Shown here piece by piece: positions 34,671 through 45,425 of a DNA stretch of 64,000 bases (positions are counted from its first letter, which is position 1; each line of letters begins with the position of its first letter). The position numbers and the translations under genes were made by a program. Source of the stretch: Aquilaria yunnanensis (taxonomy: Eukaryota > Streptophyta > Magnoliopsida > Malvales > Thymelaeaceae); NCBI GenBank assembly GCA_039654915.1, contig CM077594.1, positions 22,009,001 to 22,073,000 of the forward strand, read 5' to 3'. The notes beneath the pieces are model-generated. The model ran no database searches. It saw only the letters and a list, made by a program, of their open reading frames with translations, and was not told the origin of the DNA.

Positions 34671-35125
34671 AACTCTTTAACAATTTGATTATCAATATGT
34701 AACATATCATGACCTTTCAATATATTAACTAGATTTTGTACTTCATTGGCAGTATCATAAATATATAATTGTATGAACGTAGGAGATTCACCTAACATAG
34801 ACATAAGAGTTCCTATACAATGATAATTTTGGCCATGAATACAAAATATATAAGATCCAGGCCCTTTATTTATATCATGATCAATTTTTGCACTGATCAA
34901 AGTAAAAGCAAACATTGAGTTATATAATCAAATATTTTTTCAAAAGCGACCATCGTCTACTCTAGATTTAGAATCAAGGAGATATTCCAATGGTTGGGTC
35001 GTCACCTTCAATGGTGGTAAATACATGTAGCCGTTCTGACAGCACAATGAAAATTGAAGGTTTTTTTGTTTAGTTGTCCCTTTTAGTTGCTCATTATACC
35101 AAAAAATAGCACCATAGAATTAGCA
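34671..35125 (-). pseudogene. Helitron Rep protein, N-terminal block
   Basis: The minus strand encodes the conserved N-terminal Helitron region: GAIFWYNEQ near 35110, FSLCCQNGYMYLPPLK near 35050, YNSMFAFTLISAKIDHDINK near 34900 and IHGQNYHCIGTLMS near 34830. One or two stops occur between these words. The sequence continues at 24603 once element F is removed. It supplies the domain in front of the HUH endonuclease. Confidence 0.8.
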
Positions 35126-35424
35126 TTTGTAGTTTGAACTATAAAATCAAGCATCATATCCTTATTCCTTGGGGAAAACATAGACATAAATATAGTAAAT
35201 TAATTTATGTCGATAAGGAACAAATATGATAATTTTCAATTTTTTTAGGTCTAACACCTATAAATAGTATAGAAACAATACATTGATAAGGGATCGAACT
35301 ACTACTGGGAACACTGTGTTGTTGTATAGAAGTATCCAAACTGGGTAGTCTATTTGCCTCTTAAGTTTCCTGGCTTCATTAATACAACTGCAAGCATGTC
35401 AACGCTCATTGAGTAACTGGCATC
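35126..35424. other. AT-rich stretch upstream of the Helitron N-terminus
   Basis: No motif was recognised. It may belong to the 5' part of the Helitron gene or its leader. Confidence 0.3.
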
Positions 35425-36024
35425 ATCATTTTCAATTGAAATAATATTGATATTCTCCAATCAAGTGCTCTAATAAAAACTTTAATAAGAAAGGCAAACA
35501 AATTAGTTGTAGACATTAATTGACAAATAATAAAATAGAAGAGTTTTCATATATGTTAACTAAGCCAACAATTCTTTGGGCACTGATAGCATTATTTATT
35601 ATTGAAAGGTTAGTATCTAAACAAAACCAAACATTTTGGCCAAGTTCGTATAGTAGCGGAATTATATATTCATTAATAACTAATATTATATTCACATTAA
35701 GCTGGAATACAAATTACTTGTTATACATTTACCTAAAGGGTAATAAATATCTTAAAATACAAGATAAACTACATATCATATCATACATCCATACAGGAGG
35801 CTGCTATATATATTCACTAAATATGCCTATATAGTTAATAGATTTTTCATATACAAAATAGAGTAGCTATTTCTTTGTCAGGAATAGAAATAGATCTGAT
35901 GGCATTTTCTTCATAGGAAGAAGAACAATAGTGACATTGTTCCTTTGCTAATGCTTGCCATAACTGCATATTTTCCATCATTAATTGATGATTCTCAAAC
36001 GTAAGGTTACTTATGTCTTTTTCT
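35425..36024. repeat. 600-bp tandem duplication, copy 1
   Basis: It matches 36025-36624 at an offset of exactly 600 with about two substitutions seen. The shared word ATCATT marks the left boundary and a TTCTA-like word the right. On the minus strand each copy encodes the same C-terminal piece (SNLTFENHQLMMENMQLWQA), which looks coiled-coil-like. I do not recognise its family. Confidence 0.95.
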
Positions 36025-36624
36025 ATCATTTTCAATTGAAATAATATTGATATTCTCCAATCAAGTGCTCTAATAAAAACTTTAATAAGAAAGGCAAACA
36101 AATTAGTTGTAGACATTAATTGACAAATAATAAAATAGAAGAGTTTTCATATATGTTAACTAAGCCAACAATTCTTTGGGCACTGATAGCATTATTTATT
36201 ATTGAAAGGTTAGTATCTAAACAAAACCAAACATTTTGGCCAAGTTCGTATAGTAGCGGAATTATATATTCATTAATAACTAATATTATATTCACATTAA
36301 GCTGGAATACAAATTACTTGTTATACATTTACCTAAAGGGTAATAAATATCTTAAAATACAAGATAAACTACATATCATATCATACATCCATACAGGAGG
36401 CTGCTATATATATTCACTAAATATGCCTATATAGTTAATAGATTTTTCATATACAAAATAGAGTAGCTATTTCTTTGTCAGGAATAAAAATAGATCTGAT
36501 GGCATTTTCTTCATAGGAAGAAGAACAATAGTGACATTGTTCCTTTGCTAATGCTTGCCATAACTGCATATTTTCCATCATCAATTGATGATTCTCAAAC
36601 GTAAGGTTACTTATGTCTTTTTCT
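36025..36624. repeat. 600-bp tandem duplication, copy 2
   Basis: Partner of copy 1. Here the minus-strand frame runs further upstream to 36701 and gives 84 residues, so copy 2 keeps the original upstream context and copy 1 is probably the truncated duplicate. Confidence 0.95.
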
Positions 36625-36701
36625 AGAGTCATGCACCGTTGTTGGCAATTTTGAAGTTGCTTCCAAGTGGATTCCAACGTGGCACATATATGATCATACA
36701 A
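36447..36701 (-). CDS. Hypothetical 84-residue fragment with coiled-coil character
   Basis: The minus-strand frame ends DKEIATLFCI and has a leucine- and glutamine-rich middle with a CHYC pair. It lies upstream of the Helitron N-terminal block in the same orientation, so it may be an extra Helitron exon or a captured host exon. I do not recognise it. The C-terminal 60 residues recur in copy 1 of the duplication with one change. Confidence 0.25.
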   Translation of the reverse strand: MYDHICATLESTWKQLQNCQQRCMTLEKDISNLTFENHQLMMENMQLWQALAKEQCHYCSSSYEENAIRSIFIPDKEIATLFCI

Positions 36702-36936
36702 CTAATGCCAACAACCATTACTATTATAGCCAAAATGCCTTACGCGAATTTCAAATAATTTGCATAATTTTTTAATAGCAAGAAGTGTAGTCTCTTCTTT
36801 GGCAATATCCATATTATGTTTAGAATAACTACAAACAATTAGAGGCATTGTAAGCTGTTGAGTGAAAGGTAGTCGGACAAGAACTTATGCGCAATAGTAA
36901 TTGTCCATGGCACCTCAACTCCATAGATTGGAGTTA

Positions 36937-38755
36937 TGACAGCCCTCAAAGCTATAAGTCTAATCAATCAGGTAATTAGTTAATTTAACAAATTAATATT
37001 TTAGATAATTTATTTGTAAGCTAAGTCTCGGTAATATAGGGTCCAGTAGCTAAAAATGAATAAAATTGATCATTTAAGCAAGCCAGGTCAAAAAGGGGTA
37101 TTTTGGTCATTTCATATAATGACCCATTTTTATTACACGGTTGGATAGAGCATGAAAAAAATATTAAATTTGAGGATTGTGATTTTTCATAGTTCCCGCT
37201 CTATCATTGTGAAATTATGAATTGACTAGATTGTCCATAAGTGGTTTATGTGTAACCCTCGTAAGTATTGGGACTAAATTGCATGTATATTAAAGATGAG
37301 GACAAGCCCTATAATTAAGTTCAAGGAGAATTCAGGCGCAGCGTATTACCAAATTTGGTCCTAAATTTTTAAGCATGATATAAATAAATCCAGATTTACT
37401 GGAGAGTACAAATAGGGCACTGAGTACGTGATTTTTAAAAGTGAGGTGGTGGTGCCTTACCCAAGTCAACCGAGCCATTTATTCCAGTGTTAACCACCCG
37501 AAACTTCACTCCTCATCTCAGAAACACCATGGACGCACCTGCTTAAGCTCCCAACAACTAAATTCTCTCAAATTAAACACAAATTAGCAAGGATTTTGGG
37601 TTGAAATCATGTATTCTTGTATAAGGAGCTAGAGTTGAACTTAATTATTGCAAGTAAATAAACAAATTATTTTACCCTAATTTTTCTGGTTCTGTTTTAG
37701 ACCTAGAGTTGCTGGAAACTGTGTTCCATGTATGTTTATTAAATAAACTAAACATGGAAAGTTGAGAAATAACTTAAATTACAAAAAAATGGTGTTTGGT
37801 TAGGAGGCTATGGATTGATGTGTTATGCTTAGCTTTTCCTATATAATTTTGATGTTTATGGCTGGAGGAAAGAGCTGGAATTAATATTGCTTGATTATTG
37901 CAAAGTATAAAAGATTAACAAGCGAGGAAAAGGAAAATATCGGGTCTAAGTTTTATTAAGGGGTAGTTATGTGGAGACCAATGTAAAAGTTAATTTAGTC
38001 ACTTAAATCATATGGGACTTTGTTAATTATTAGCCTAAATATGGGTTATTTATGTGTTAAATGATTAATATAGGTCTTGAGTATAAGCTACTAAGAAGAG
38101 ACCTAAGTTTGGCTTGAAAAGGAGACAAAAAGAACCAAATGCTTTGAGCTTGCGAACTAAGTTATGTAAGGTAAGAGTTATTTAATTTGTATGCATATAT
38201 GTTAAATAAATTTGGCTATGATACTTGTATATCAAGTGGCCAAATTATTGATAAATTTAACAAGCATATGATTTGAGTATTGATGGCTATTTAAGAAGCT
38301 TATATGATTGGGTTTGGTAGGAAGCCAAATTATGAAGTGCATATGAAGTGTGTAAGTACATATTTGTAAACTGGTAATTTATGGTGAGTATGATGAGTTA
38401 GGAACCTATGATACTTAAGGTCACCATGATGGGCTAAGACTTGGATGGATCTAAGAGGGGGGAGGTGTCTTTAACCACTCACGACACCTTACAAAGCTAG
38501 CATTAACACATGCACTAAATAAGCAAATAGTTTACTCCTGTACATAAAATAAGGGATATTAACAAATACTAAGAAGCTTTCAAAGTAGTATTTGTATGGA
38601 CAAGTTGGACTTGTCAATTGCAGGACAAATGGGTAAAAAAATTGTAGGAATTAGCTACTCCCATAATTATTGGCCAATAAAACGAGTTCCTAGCACTATG
38701 ACTTGAGCTCAAGTGCACTAGGCATATATTGACATCCTCATGGATAAAATGCACA

Positions 38756-38817
<62 letters not shown>

Positions 38818-39486
38818 TTTCCTACAGGTTATAACCCTTACTGGAAACTTTTGGTTCTCACATCCCTTACATATTTTGTGTGCAAAACTGGTAGACTTAG
38901 GGCCAATAACCAATAAAAGAACTAGTTGTTAGTATTTTGATACCAAGTATGCAGAAGTTAATTATTATTGTAAATTGTTGTTAAGTTTCTTTCTTGCAGG
39001 TTCCTAATTACTAGAATACTAACTTACGGACCTTTAGTGTACAGAGGCAAGGAACAGGGAATACTTGAACACTGTAATGACCCTTTTTTGGCAGTGTAGC
39101 TTAGGTGAGATTAGATCCCAAGATTATCAGTGTGTAGCATATGTATGAAATTTTTGTGTATGATGTATATATGCGTGTCAAACTTATGCCACTGGTAAAT
39201 GCTATATAACTATTGGTTATGTTCTCTGGTAGCTTGTATGGATTCACAGTACGTAATAGTATGTTTTATATGAATGCATACTTTGAAATGCTGGCCAGCT
39301 GCACCAAGTATATATTATTTTTATGGTCATTGATCTACAGCCATGGTAAGGCATAGTATAAAATAGTAATGCATTAAGAATTTAATTAATTAGTAGGCCC
39401 ACTAAGGAGCAACTTGCGTAGGCCTAGTACTAAATTAGTGTAAGGTTCTTGGGGTCCTATATGACTTAGATAGGATTATAGGTACA
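36937..39486 (+). repeat. Element A 5' LTR
   Basis: Starts TGACAGCCCTCAAAGC and ends ATAGGTACA, 2,550 bp. The reverse complement of 48755-61731, after removing element C, gives a 2,536-bp homologue. The five bases before it (AGTTA) do not match those after LTR B, so no shared target duplication is seen. Confidence 0.8.
38759..38812. repeat. (AT)n microsatellite in LTR A
   Basis: About 26 uninterrupted AT units. The homologous place in LTR B (near 59870) holds only a few units. Confidence 0.95.
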
Positions 39487-39498
39487 GGCCTGTGGCAG

Positions 39499-39509
39499 TG
39501 GTATCAGAG
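39499..39509 (+). other. Element A primer-binding site (tRNA-iMet type)
   Basis: TGGTATCAGAG, 12 bases after the LTR end. The B copy at the corresponding place reads TGGCATCAAAG and is mutated. Confidence 0.75.
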
Positions 39510-39633
39510 TAGGCTACAAGAGGCATAGGCATTGAGAATCTATATAACCCTTGTATGATGGTAGTAAGTAATATGTTATTATATTTTCTGAGAATTATAT
39601 CTATGGATATCTTCTAAATTTTTTAGATGTAAA

Positions 39634-41158
39634 ATGGTGAACACTGGGAGCAGCAAAGACCAGTACCCAGGGCAGTTAGGGTTAACCTAGAGGGAGGCCC
39701 ATATGTTGCAGTTGCTTTAAGGCATCAACCAAGCCTGATGCAAATGAATGAAGGCATAAGTACCTTGCTACAGAAACAAGTAGTAGCAGGGTAAGCTCCG
39801 CCAACAGGCCAGGCACCACCACCACCACAGCCAAATCTTGCTAGGGGCTAGGTTGACTCAGGTAGCCATGTTAAGGTGCGTGCTAATAATCACCCAGTTG
39901 ATGGAGGACAACCCGTGGTACAGGGCCAGCCTAGGCATGGGTAGCAGTAGGAAGTTGAAGGGGGTGGGGGGAAAAACGTGCCAAGTTGGATGAAGATTTT
40001 TTAGAAATTCCAGTCCTTTACTCCACCAATGTTTGATGGATCTGGCGATGCCGATACTGTAGATTATTTTCTGAACCGGTTGAATACACTATTTAAGACA
40101 CTAGAGATGGATTCTCATGAGAGAGTGTTATTGGTGTCCTTTCAATTAGTTAGAGAGTAGAGTTATGGTGGAGAAGAGTTTAAAGCGAGCTCAAGAAGGA
40201 GAATGAAGGAAGATCATAGTACAGACAAACGGTTCTGACCTGGATTGAGTTTGAGAGGCTCTTCAGGGATGAGTTTATCAGTGAGGCTGTACAGGACCAA
40301 AAGAGGAGAGAGTTCGAGCAGCTAACTGAGGGACAGATGAGTATTGCTAAATATGAATTCAAGTTTAGCACACTCATACAATATGTTCCCTATATGGAAG
40401 GCCATGAGGGGACTAGAGTGAAAAGGTTCTTATAAGGACTTAGGTGGGAGTTCTGGCAACCTATTATTGCTGTAGAAGTTAAGGCTTACTATGATGTGGT
40501 CCAGAGAGCCCTAGCACTAGAGGCAGACATAATGGCCGATGGGGCTAAAAGCAGTAGGGCTGATGGAGATAGATCATCAAGGAAGTTAGGCATGCAGAAG
40601 AGACCGCATCTTGACACAGTTGCTGGAGAGGGCACTAGTGGCATCAAAAAGTTTAAGAAAGTGAGCAAGGGACCTTGTAACTTCTTACAAAAGTTCCATG
40701 GTAATAAGCCTTGCAAGTTTGCTAGTAATGCATGTCTGATATGTAACCAATTGGGACACTAGGCCAAGGATTGTCCCCATAGGGGCCAAAGACCTGCACC
40801 CCCTAGACCAGCACCATAGCCCTGATAGCAAGCACCACCTAAAGTGTTTACTTTTGCCAATCAAGTAGCTCGGCAGCCCGCAGTGCCAGGTACTTTTATA
40901 GTTTCAGGACATAGTGTTAAAGTTTTGTTTGACACTGGTGCATCCATATCTATTATGGCATATAATGTGGCAGATAGGATAGGTATGGTACTCACAGAAA
41001 TGAACACTATAAAACTGATTAAGACCTTAGCAAGACAGATAGTCCTTATGAACACTATTGTGAAGGATTGTCCTTTAGAAATTGGTAGTTGTAAAATTGA
41101 CTCAGATTTATGGCTAATGGATATGCAAGTGTTTGATATTGTGTTAGGAATGGACTAG
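39634..41158 (+). pseudogene. Element A gag and protease remnant
   Basis: It opens ATGGTGAACACTGG and is interrupted early and often. Recognisable parts are the Gag core (SFQLV, YLRF-like region) near 40080-40440, a zinc knuckle CLICNQLGH followed by a stop in place of Trp near 40760, and the protease LFDTGASISIM near 40925. The protease stretch ends at LGMD, where the expected Trp codon is TAG (41156-41158). Gag forms the particle and protease cuts the polyprotein. Confidence 0.75.
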
Positions 41159-42198
41159 TTAATGAAGCACCAGGCCTATATAGACTGTGCAAGTCGAAAA
41201 GTAACTTCCATAGACTCTAGAAAGGAACTTGTGGCTTGTACTGGTTGGCTTGGGGATGGGGTGGAAAGTTTTCACCTTAAGGTATTAGAGTTTATCCCCA
41301 TAAAAGATGAGGATGAATTGATGATTTATGCCTTAAATGAGGTATCAGTAGAAGCAACATTAAAGGACATACCAACAAAAAATTAGTTACCAAAGGTATT
41401 TCCTACAGACCTTCCAGGATTACCTCCCCCAACGTGATATAGAGTTCTCCATTCACTTGCAGTTGGGAGTTTCACCTATATCTATTCCCTCCTATAAAAT
41501 GTTGGCTCCTAAGATGGATGAGCTGAAAAAGCAGTTAGAGGAATTGCTAGAAAAGGGCTTCATACGCCCAAGTGTGTCTCTATAGAGAGCGCCTGTCCTC
41601 TTTGTAAAGAAGAAATATGGTAGTTTAAGGCTTTGCATTGATTACAGGAAACTTAATGCTGTAACTGTTAAGAACAAATACCCTTTATCGAGGATAGATG
41701 ACTTGTTTGACAGACTTAAAGGGGCAAAGGTGTTCTCTAAGATAGACTTTCGATCTGGATATTTCTAGATAAAAGTGAAGGAAGATGACACATTTAAGAC
41801 AACTTTTAAGACCCAACATGGGCATTATGAGTACACAGTGATGCATTTTTGTGTTACTAATGCTCCTGCAGTATTCATGGATGCCATGAATAGAATTTTC
41901 AGGCTTTACTTGGATCAGTTTGTGGAAGTATTTATAGATGGTATATTGGTATACTCCAAAATAGAGAAGGAACATGCTGAACATTTAATTAAAGTGTTAC
42001 AAATACTGAAGGAGAATCAATATTATACAAAGTTGTCCAAATGTCAGTTTTGGGCTAATGAAATTTCTTTCCTTGGACGTGTTATCACTAGCCAGGGATT
42101 GAAAGTAGATCTAGAAAAGGTCAAGACAGTGAAAGAATGGCCTAGACTAGCTATGGTAATTGACATTAGGAGTTTCTTGGGACTGGCAAGTTACTATA
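41159..42198 (+). pseudogene. Element A reverse transcriptase remnant (5' part)
   Basis: It continues from the protease through a LKVLEFIPIKDEDEL linker to RT words [12 protein letters not shown] near 41635, [11 protein letters not shown] near 41730 and HYEYTVMHFCVTNAPAVFMD near 41830. The catalytic box reads FIDG (FIDD expected) near 41935, so the polymerase site is lost. Stops occur, for example near 41585 and 41767. It is cut at 42198 by solo LTR D, with CTATA duplicated on both sides. Confidence 0.8.
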
Positions 42199-44858
42199 TG
42201 TAAAGGCTCTCCTAGTATTTCCTCTACATAAAATGTTGAGGTAAGTGTTTCCCAAGTGTGACGGCTCTCCTAGTCGATTAATCAAGTAAGTGTTTGTTAA
42301 ATTTAAGTACCTCAAGTTAGCGCCTTGTTAAGCAAGTAAGATAAGCTTAATTAAGTTAAGTGAGTTCCTAAGTGTGATTTGGCATAGTTAAGTCAAGACC
42401 ATTAGTTATTCTAGCTTTTAGAATCATCCTAGTAAGCTTTGACAACTTGTGGCACTAAGTGTGTTTTTGGGCCATTTGAATCTTAAGTGGCTAAAGTGTT
42501 CAAGAAAATTAAGTTTGGGAAGCTTTTAGTATCCTTTAGAACAAATAAAAGTGGTTTTGAGTGAGGGTTTGGTGAGCTATTTGAAGCTTTTGAAAGCTAG
42601 TGGACTTAGGTGCAAGGAGAAGGAAAAGTTGACTTGTTTACATATATGCAAGTCTTCTTCTTCCTTAGTCATTTGCAACTAACTCCAAATTTTCGTGGCT
42701 CCACTTCCTCTCCCAAAATCACAGCCCAAGCTTCCATTTTCTTGCAAGATTTCATCAAATTAATGGGTGCCCAAGGTGTTAGAAGGATCACCAAGCTTGT
42801 TTGTGGTGTGCTAGCTCAAGTTTGCTCTTTGGAAGCTTGTTTTGGATCCAATTTTCGTGGGTAAGCTTCTTGAGTTTATTTGGATTGGTTCTAGGTTGTT
42901 TTAAGAGCTAGAAATGGTCTTGGTTTGATTGGTTTGGGTGCCAAATTGCTTTGGTTTTAGACTTGGAACTCAAGGAAGCTTGTGGAGCTAGGAAAGCTTA
43001 TGTTGCATTGCTTGCTTGTGTGGCTAAATTGAGGTAAGGGTTTAAGTAATCAAGCTCAAATAATGCATGGTTTTGTAGTCTTGTGTGTGGGGATGAATTA
43101 GGAACAATACCCATTAAGTTTGGATTAGAAACGAGAGAGTTTGAGTAGTTTATGTGCAAGAACGACACGGACGCACAAACCCAGAAAAACAGAGTTGGCG
43201 ACGCGTCGCCAATTTGTCCGAGAATTGGCGCCGCGGCGCTAGGATGCGAAAATGTCACAGAGCGTAATACACTGTGGCGCCGCGTCGCCAGAAGCAATTG
43301 CTCCTTGGCGCCGCGTCGCCAAGTGGGATTTTGGCCTCATTTTCCGGCCATCCTAAGGTTAACTTAGGCTCTCGGTTTCTATTCCTAGGTTATCCTAAGA
43401 GGTTCCATAGCCTCGGTTGGGTCTAGAATTCATTCCTAGAGCGGGAATTTTGCATTATTTAGGAGGTAGTTAAGTTGTGTGGTTAAGTAAAAGTGTGTGA
43501 CTTGGTGGCTAAGTAATTCAAGTGTGCTTAAGCTTTTGAATGAGCACTAAGGGGATTAAGAGGGGTTTTTAGACTCTGTATTGGCCGTATAGAGTATTAT
43601 TTACATATGGTCAATAGAGAGAAAAACCTAAGTCGATCCCAACCGAACCATTTGGTTTGGTAGGCAAGCCACTAGTAGTGTTTGAGTTAAACCTTGAGGG
43701 TTTGACTAGTTTAACCACATAGGATAACTACCCTGCACAATAATTTAAGGGAAGAGACGGGTAAGAAGTGAGTAGGTGGAAACTTACTCTAAGTAGCTCG
43801 TCAAGGCGGGTAAGGTTGAGTAAGCAAGGTCTTACTCTAAGGTGCCCGTAAGTGGACTTCAAGGGGTTAATTAAGTGCTAGCAAGGATACGAGGGCCAGT
43901 ATCCAAGTACCCCAGTCGTAAGAGCTCACGACAAGTCCAACACCTACGGGTGTAAGGAAGTCCTAAGCGCATTGCATGTGCATAATTCATTCATTCATCC
44001 ATCCATCCCATCATTTGCATTATTGTTGTTTATTTACTTGTTTTTGGTTGTGTGTTGTTTGCTTGTTTGTTGATTTGTTTTGTATGCATTATTTATATGC
44101 TTGTTATGCCTTGTTTGCTTGCATTATGTTTTTCCTGCAGGTGCTAATCCCTTACTGAGTACTTCGGAGTACTCACCCCTTAAGTGTTGTGCAGGTTTAA
44201 GCACTTTTGTCTGGGCTTAACAGTTGGTAAGGGGCACTGTTAAAGCTAAGTTCTTTTAGTTTCAAAGGTATTCTCTAAGTAGGAAACTTCATGTTTTCTA
44301 AGTTACTTATAGCATAAGTAAGTACTGACCAAAGTGTTTGCCTTACAGAGAGGCTAAGTGAGCACAAGGTTAGTGTGGCTCATCACTTGAAGCTTTTTTT
44401 TGCTTGGGTCAAGAGCTAAGGACGGATCTTAGTAGTTAGTAGTCATAAGATATTTCTTTGATATGTATGGTAATTTCATACATAGATTGCCTATACTAAT
44501 GACCATGGGTGTGTATAACACTAAAGTTACTTTTGGGTGCATATAAGTTTAAGATGTATACACGCAGTTGTTACTTGAAGTTAAAGCAACTAAAGATTTA
44601 TGTCTTGGCTTATTTGAGTTATGTTTTCATTAATTGCCGCGGCACTGTTTTCGATGAAGTTTTAATTTAATTATTATTGCATAGCCAGGACAACGCATGC
44701 ATATTTTTATGCAGGGTAGGCTAAGAAACTAGTTGCACGAAATGATTTAAAGTATTTTTACAAGTAATAACTAGCCAACTGTAACTTAAGTGGGATCATA
44801 GTTCCCTAGAGCCTACCAGTGTTAGTAATTCAGGGCACTGGGGCCCTGTTCCGCCACA
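42199..44858 (+). mobile_element. Element D: solo LTR of another LTR retrotransposon
   Basis: A 2,660-bp unit that starts TGTAAAGGCTCTCC, ends GTTCCGCCACA and is flanked by exact CTATA duplications (42194-42198 and 44859-44863). It joins the two halves of element A's RT/RNase H sequence when removed. No gag-pol, primer site or second LTR is present, so it is a solo LTR left by recombination between LTRs. The strand is not proven; a CTTACTGAGTACTTCGGAGT-type stretch near 44150, common in R/U5 of chromoviruses, suggests plus. Confidence 0.85.
43195..43322. repeat. Four GC-rich palindromes in solo LTR D
   Basis: TTGGCGACGCGTCGCCAA at 43195-43212 is a perfect 18-bp palindrome. Close copies lie at 43225-43241, 43273-43290 and 43305-43322 (TTGGCGCCGCGTCGCCAA). 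They form a CpG-dense island in AT-rich sequence. Confidence 0.9.
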
Positions 44859-44863
44859 CTATA

Positions 44864-45003
44864 GGAGATCTATTAAGAACCTTTCCAAAATAGCATAATC
44901 GATGACTATGTTGACCTGGAAGTCCCAAAAATTTGAATGGACAGTAGACTATGAATACAGTTTTAGAGAGCTGAAGCAAAAATTGATACAAGCACCTATT
45001 CTT
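44864..45003 (+). pseudogene. Element A RT/RNase H connection, 3' remnant
   Basis: It resumes after solo LTR D with an RRSIKNLSKIA-like segment, a stop, MTMLTWKSQKFEW and FRELKQKLIQAPIL. It ends at 45003 exactly where reversed integrase sequence of element B begins. The same segment exists in B at about 45880-46020. Confidence 0.75.
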
Positions 45004-45425
45004 AATGGAACCCCATTTTCTTTCAGGTATGGGTAAGCTCTGAAGAGTTCCAGCTGGTTTCTAGTGTTTTGCCTTCACCATTTGACAGGTGAGGCATTTT
45101 GCCACATGTTGCTTATTGTCTTTCTTTAGGCCAGGCCATCAGAAATAGGTTTTTAAAACATGGTACATCTTTTTAATACCTGGATGTACCTCAGGCTGCT
45201 ATTATGTGCCTCCTATAAGATTTGCTCCCTTAAGTCATCCATGTCTGGCATGTATAGCCTAACACCATAGTGTAACATCCCATCTCTATATTAAAATTCC
45301 CTACTAAGAGTACCATATTTTTCTTCCCCACTAATCTTTTTAAGAGTTGGGTCATTTTCCTCTGCTTTTTGTACCTTAGCCAACCACCCTAATTCCATAT
45401 GCAGCTGGTACATTTGACCCATTTC
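45004..45425 (-). pseudogene. Element B integrase N-terminal remnant
   Basis: The minus strand shows, with frameshifts, a YHVLKTYF-like zinc-finger part, then HVAKCLTCQMVKAKH and [13 protein letters not shown], matching the HHCC finger and the segment before the integrase core in element F. It stops at KWGS, before the first catalytic Asp. Confidence 0.7.

Larger units (their letters stand above)
11945..35125 (-). mobile_element. Decayed Helitron (Rep/helicase) interrupted by elements E and F
   Basis: Three separated minus-strand blocks (34671-35125, 21300-24603 and 11945-12280) encode consecutive parts of one Helitron RepHel protein, in N-to-C order. Removing element F (24604-34665) and element E (12281-21294) brings them together to about 4.1 kb, close to the usual size of this gene. 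Helitrons move by a rolling-circle mechanism with an HUH endonuclease and a PIF1-type 5'-to-3' helicase. All blocks carry stops and frameshifts. I did not find the 5' TC end or the 3' hairpin-CTRR end; one or both may have been lost. Confidence 0.85.
36937..45003 (+). mobile_element. Element A: decayed chromovirus, 3' truncated, inverted partner of B
   Basis: It has a 5' LTR (36937-39486), an iMet-type primer-binding site, and gag, protease, RT and the start of RNase H on the plus strand, then stops at 45003 where element B begins in opposite orientation. There is no integrase and no 3' LTR. Solo LTR D (42199-44858) sits in the RT/RNase H connection. A and B belong to one family; I estimate about 90 percent identity from segments compared by eye. 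Confidence 0.8.

Noticed and set aside
35520..35834. 104-residue plus-strand frame repeated at 36120-36434
   Set aside because: The repetition comes from the 600-bp duplication. It starts at TTG, is antisense to a more protein-like frame, and has only generic hydrophobic composition.
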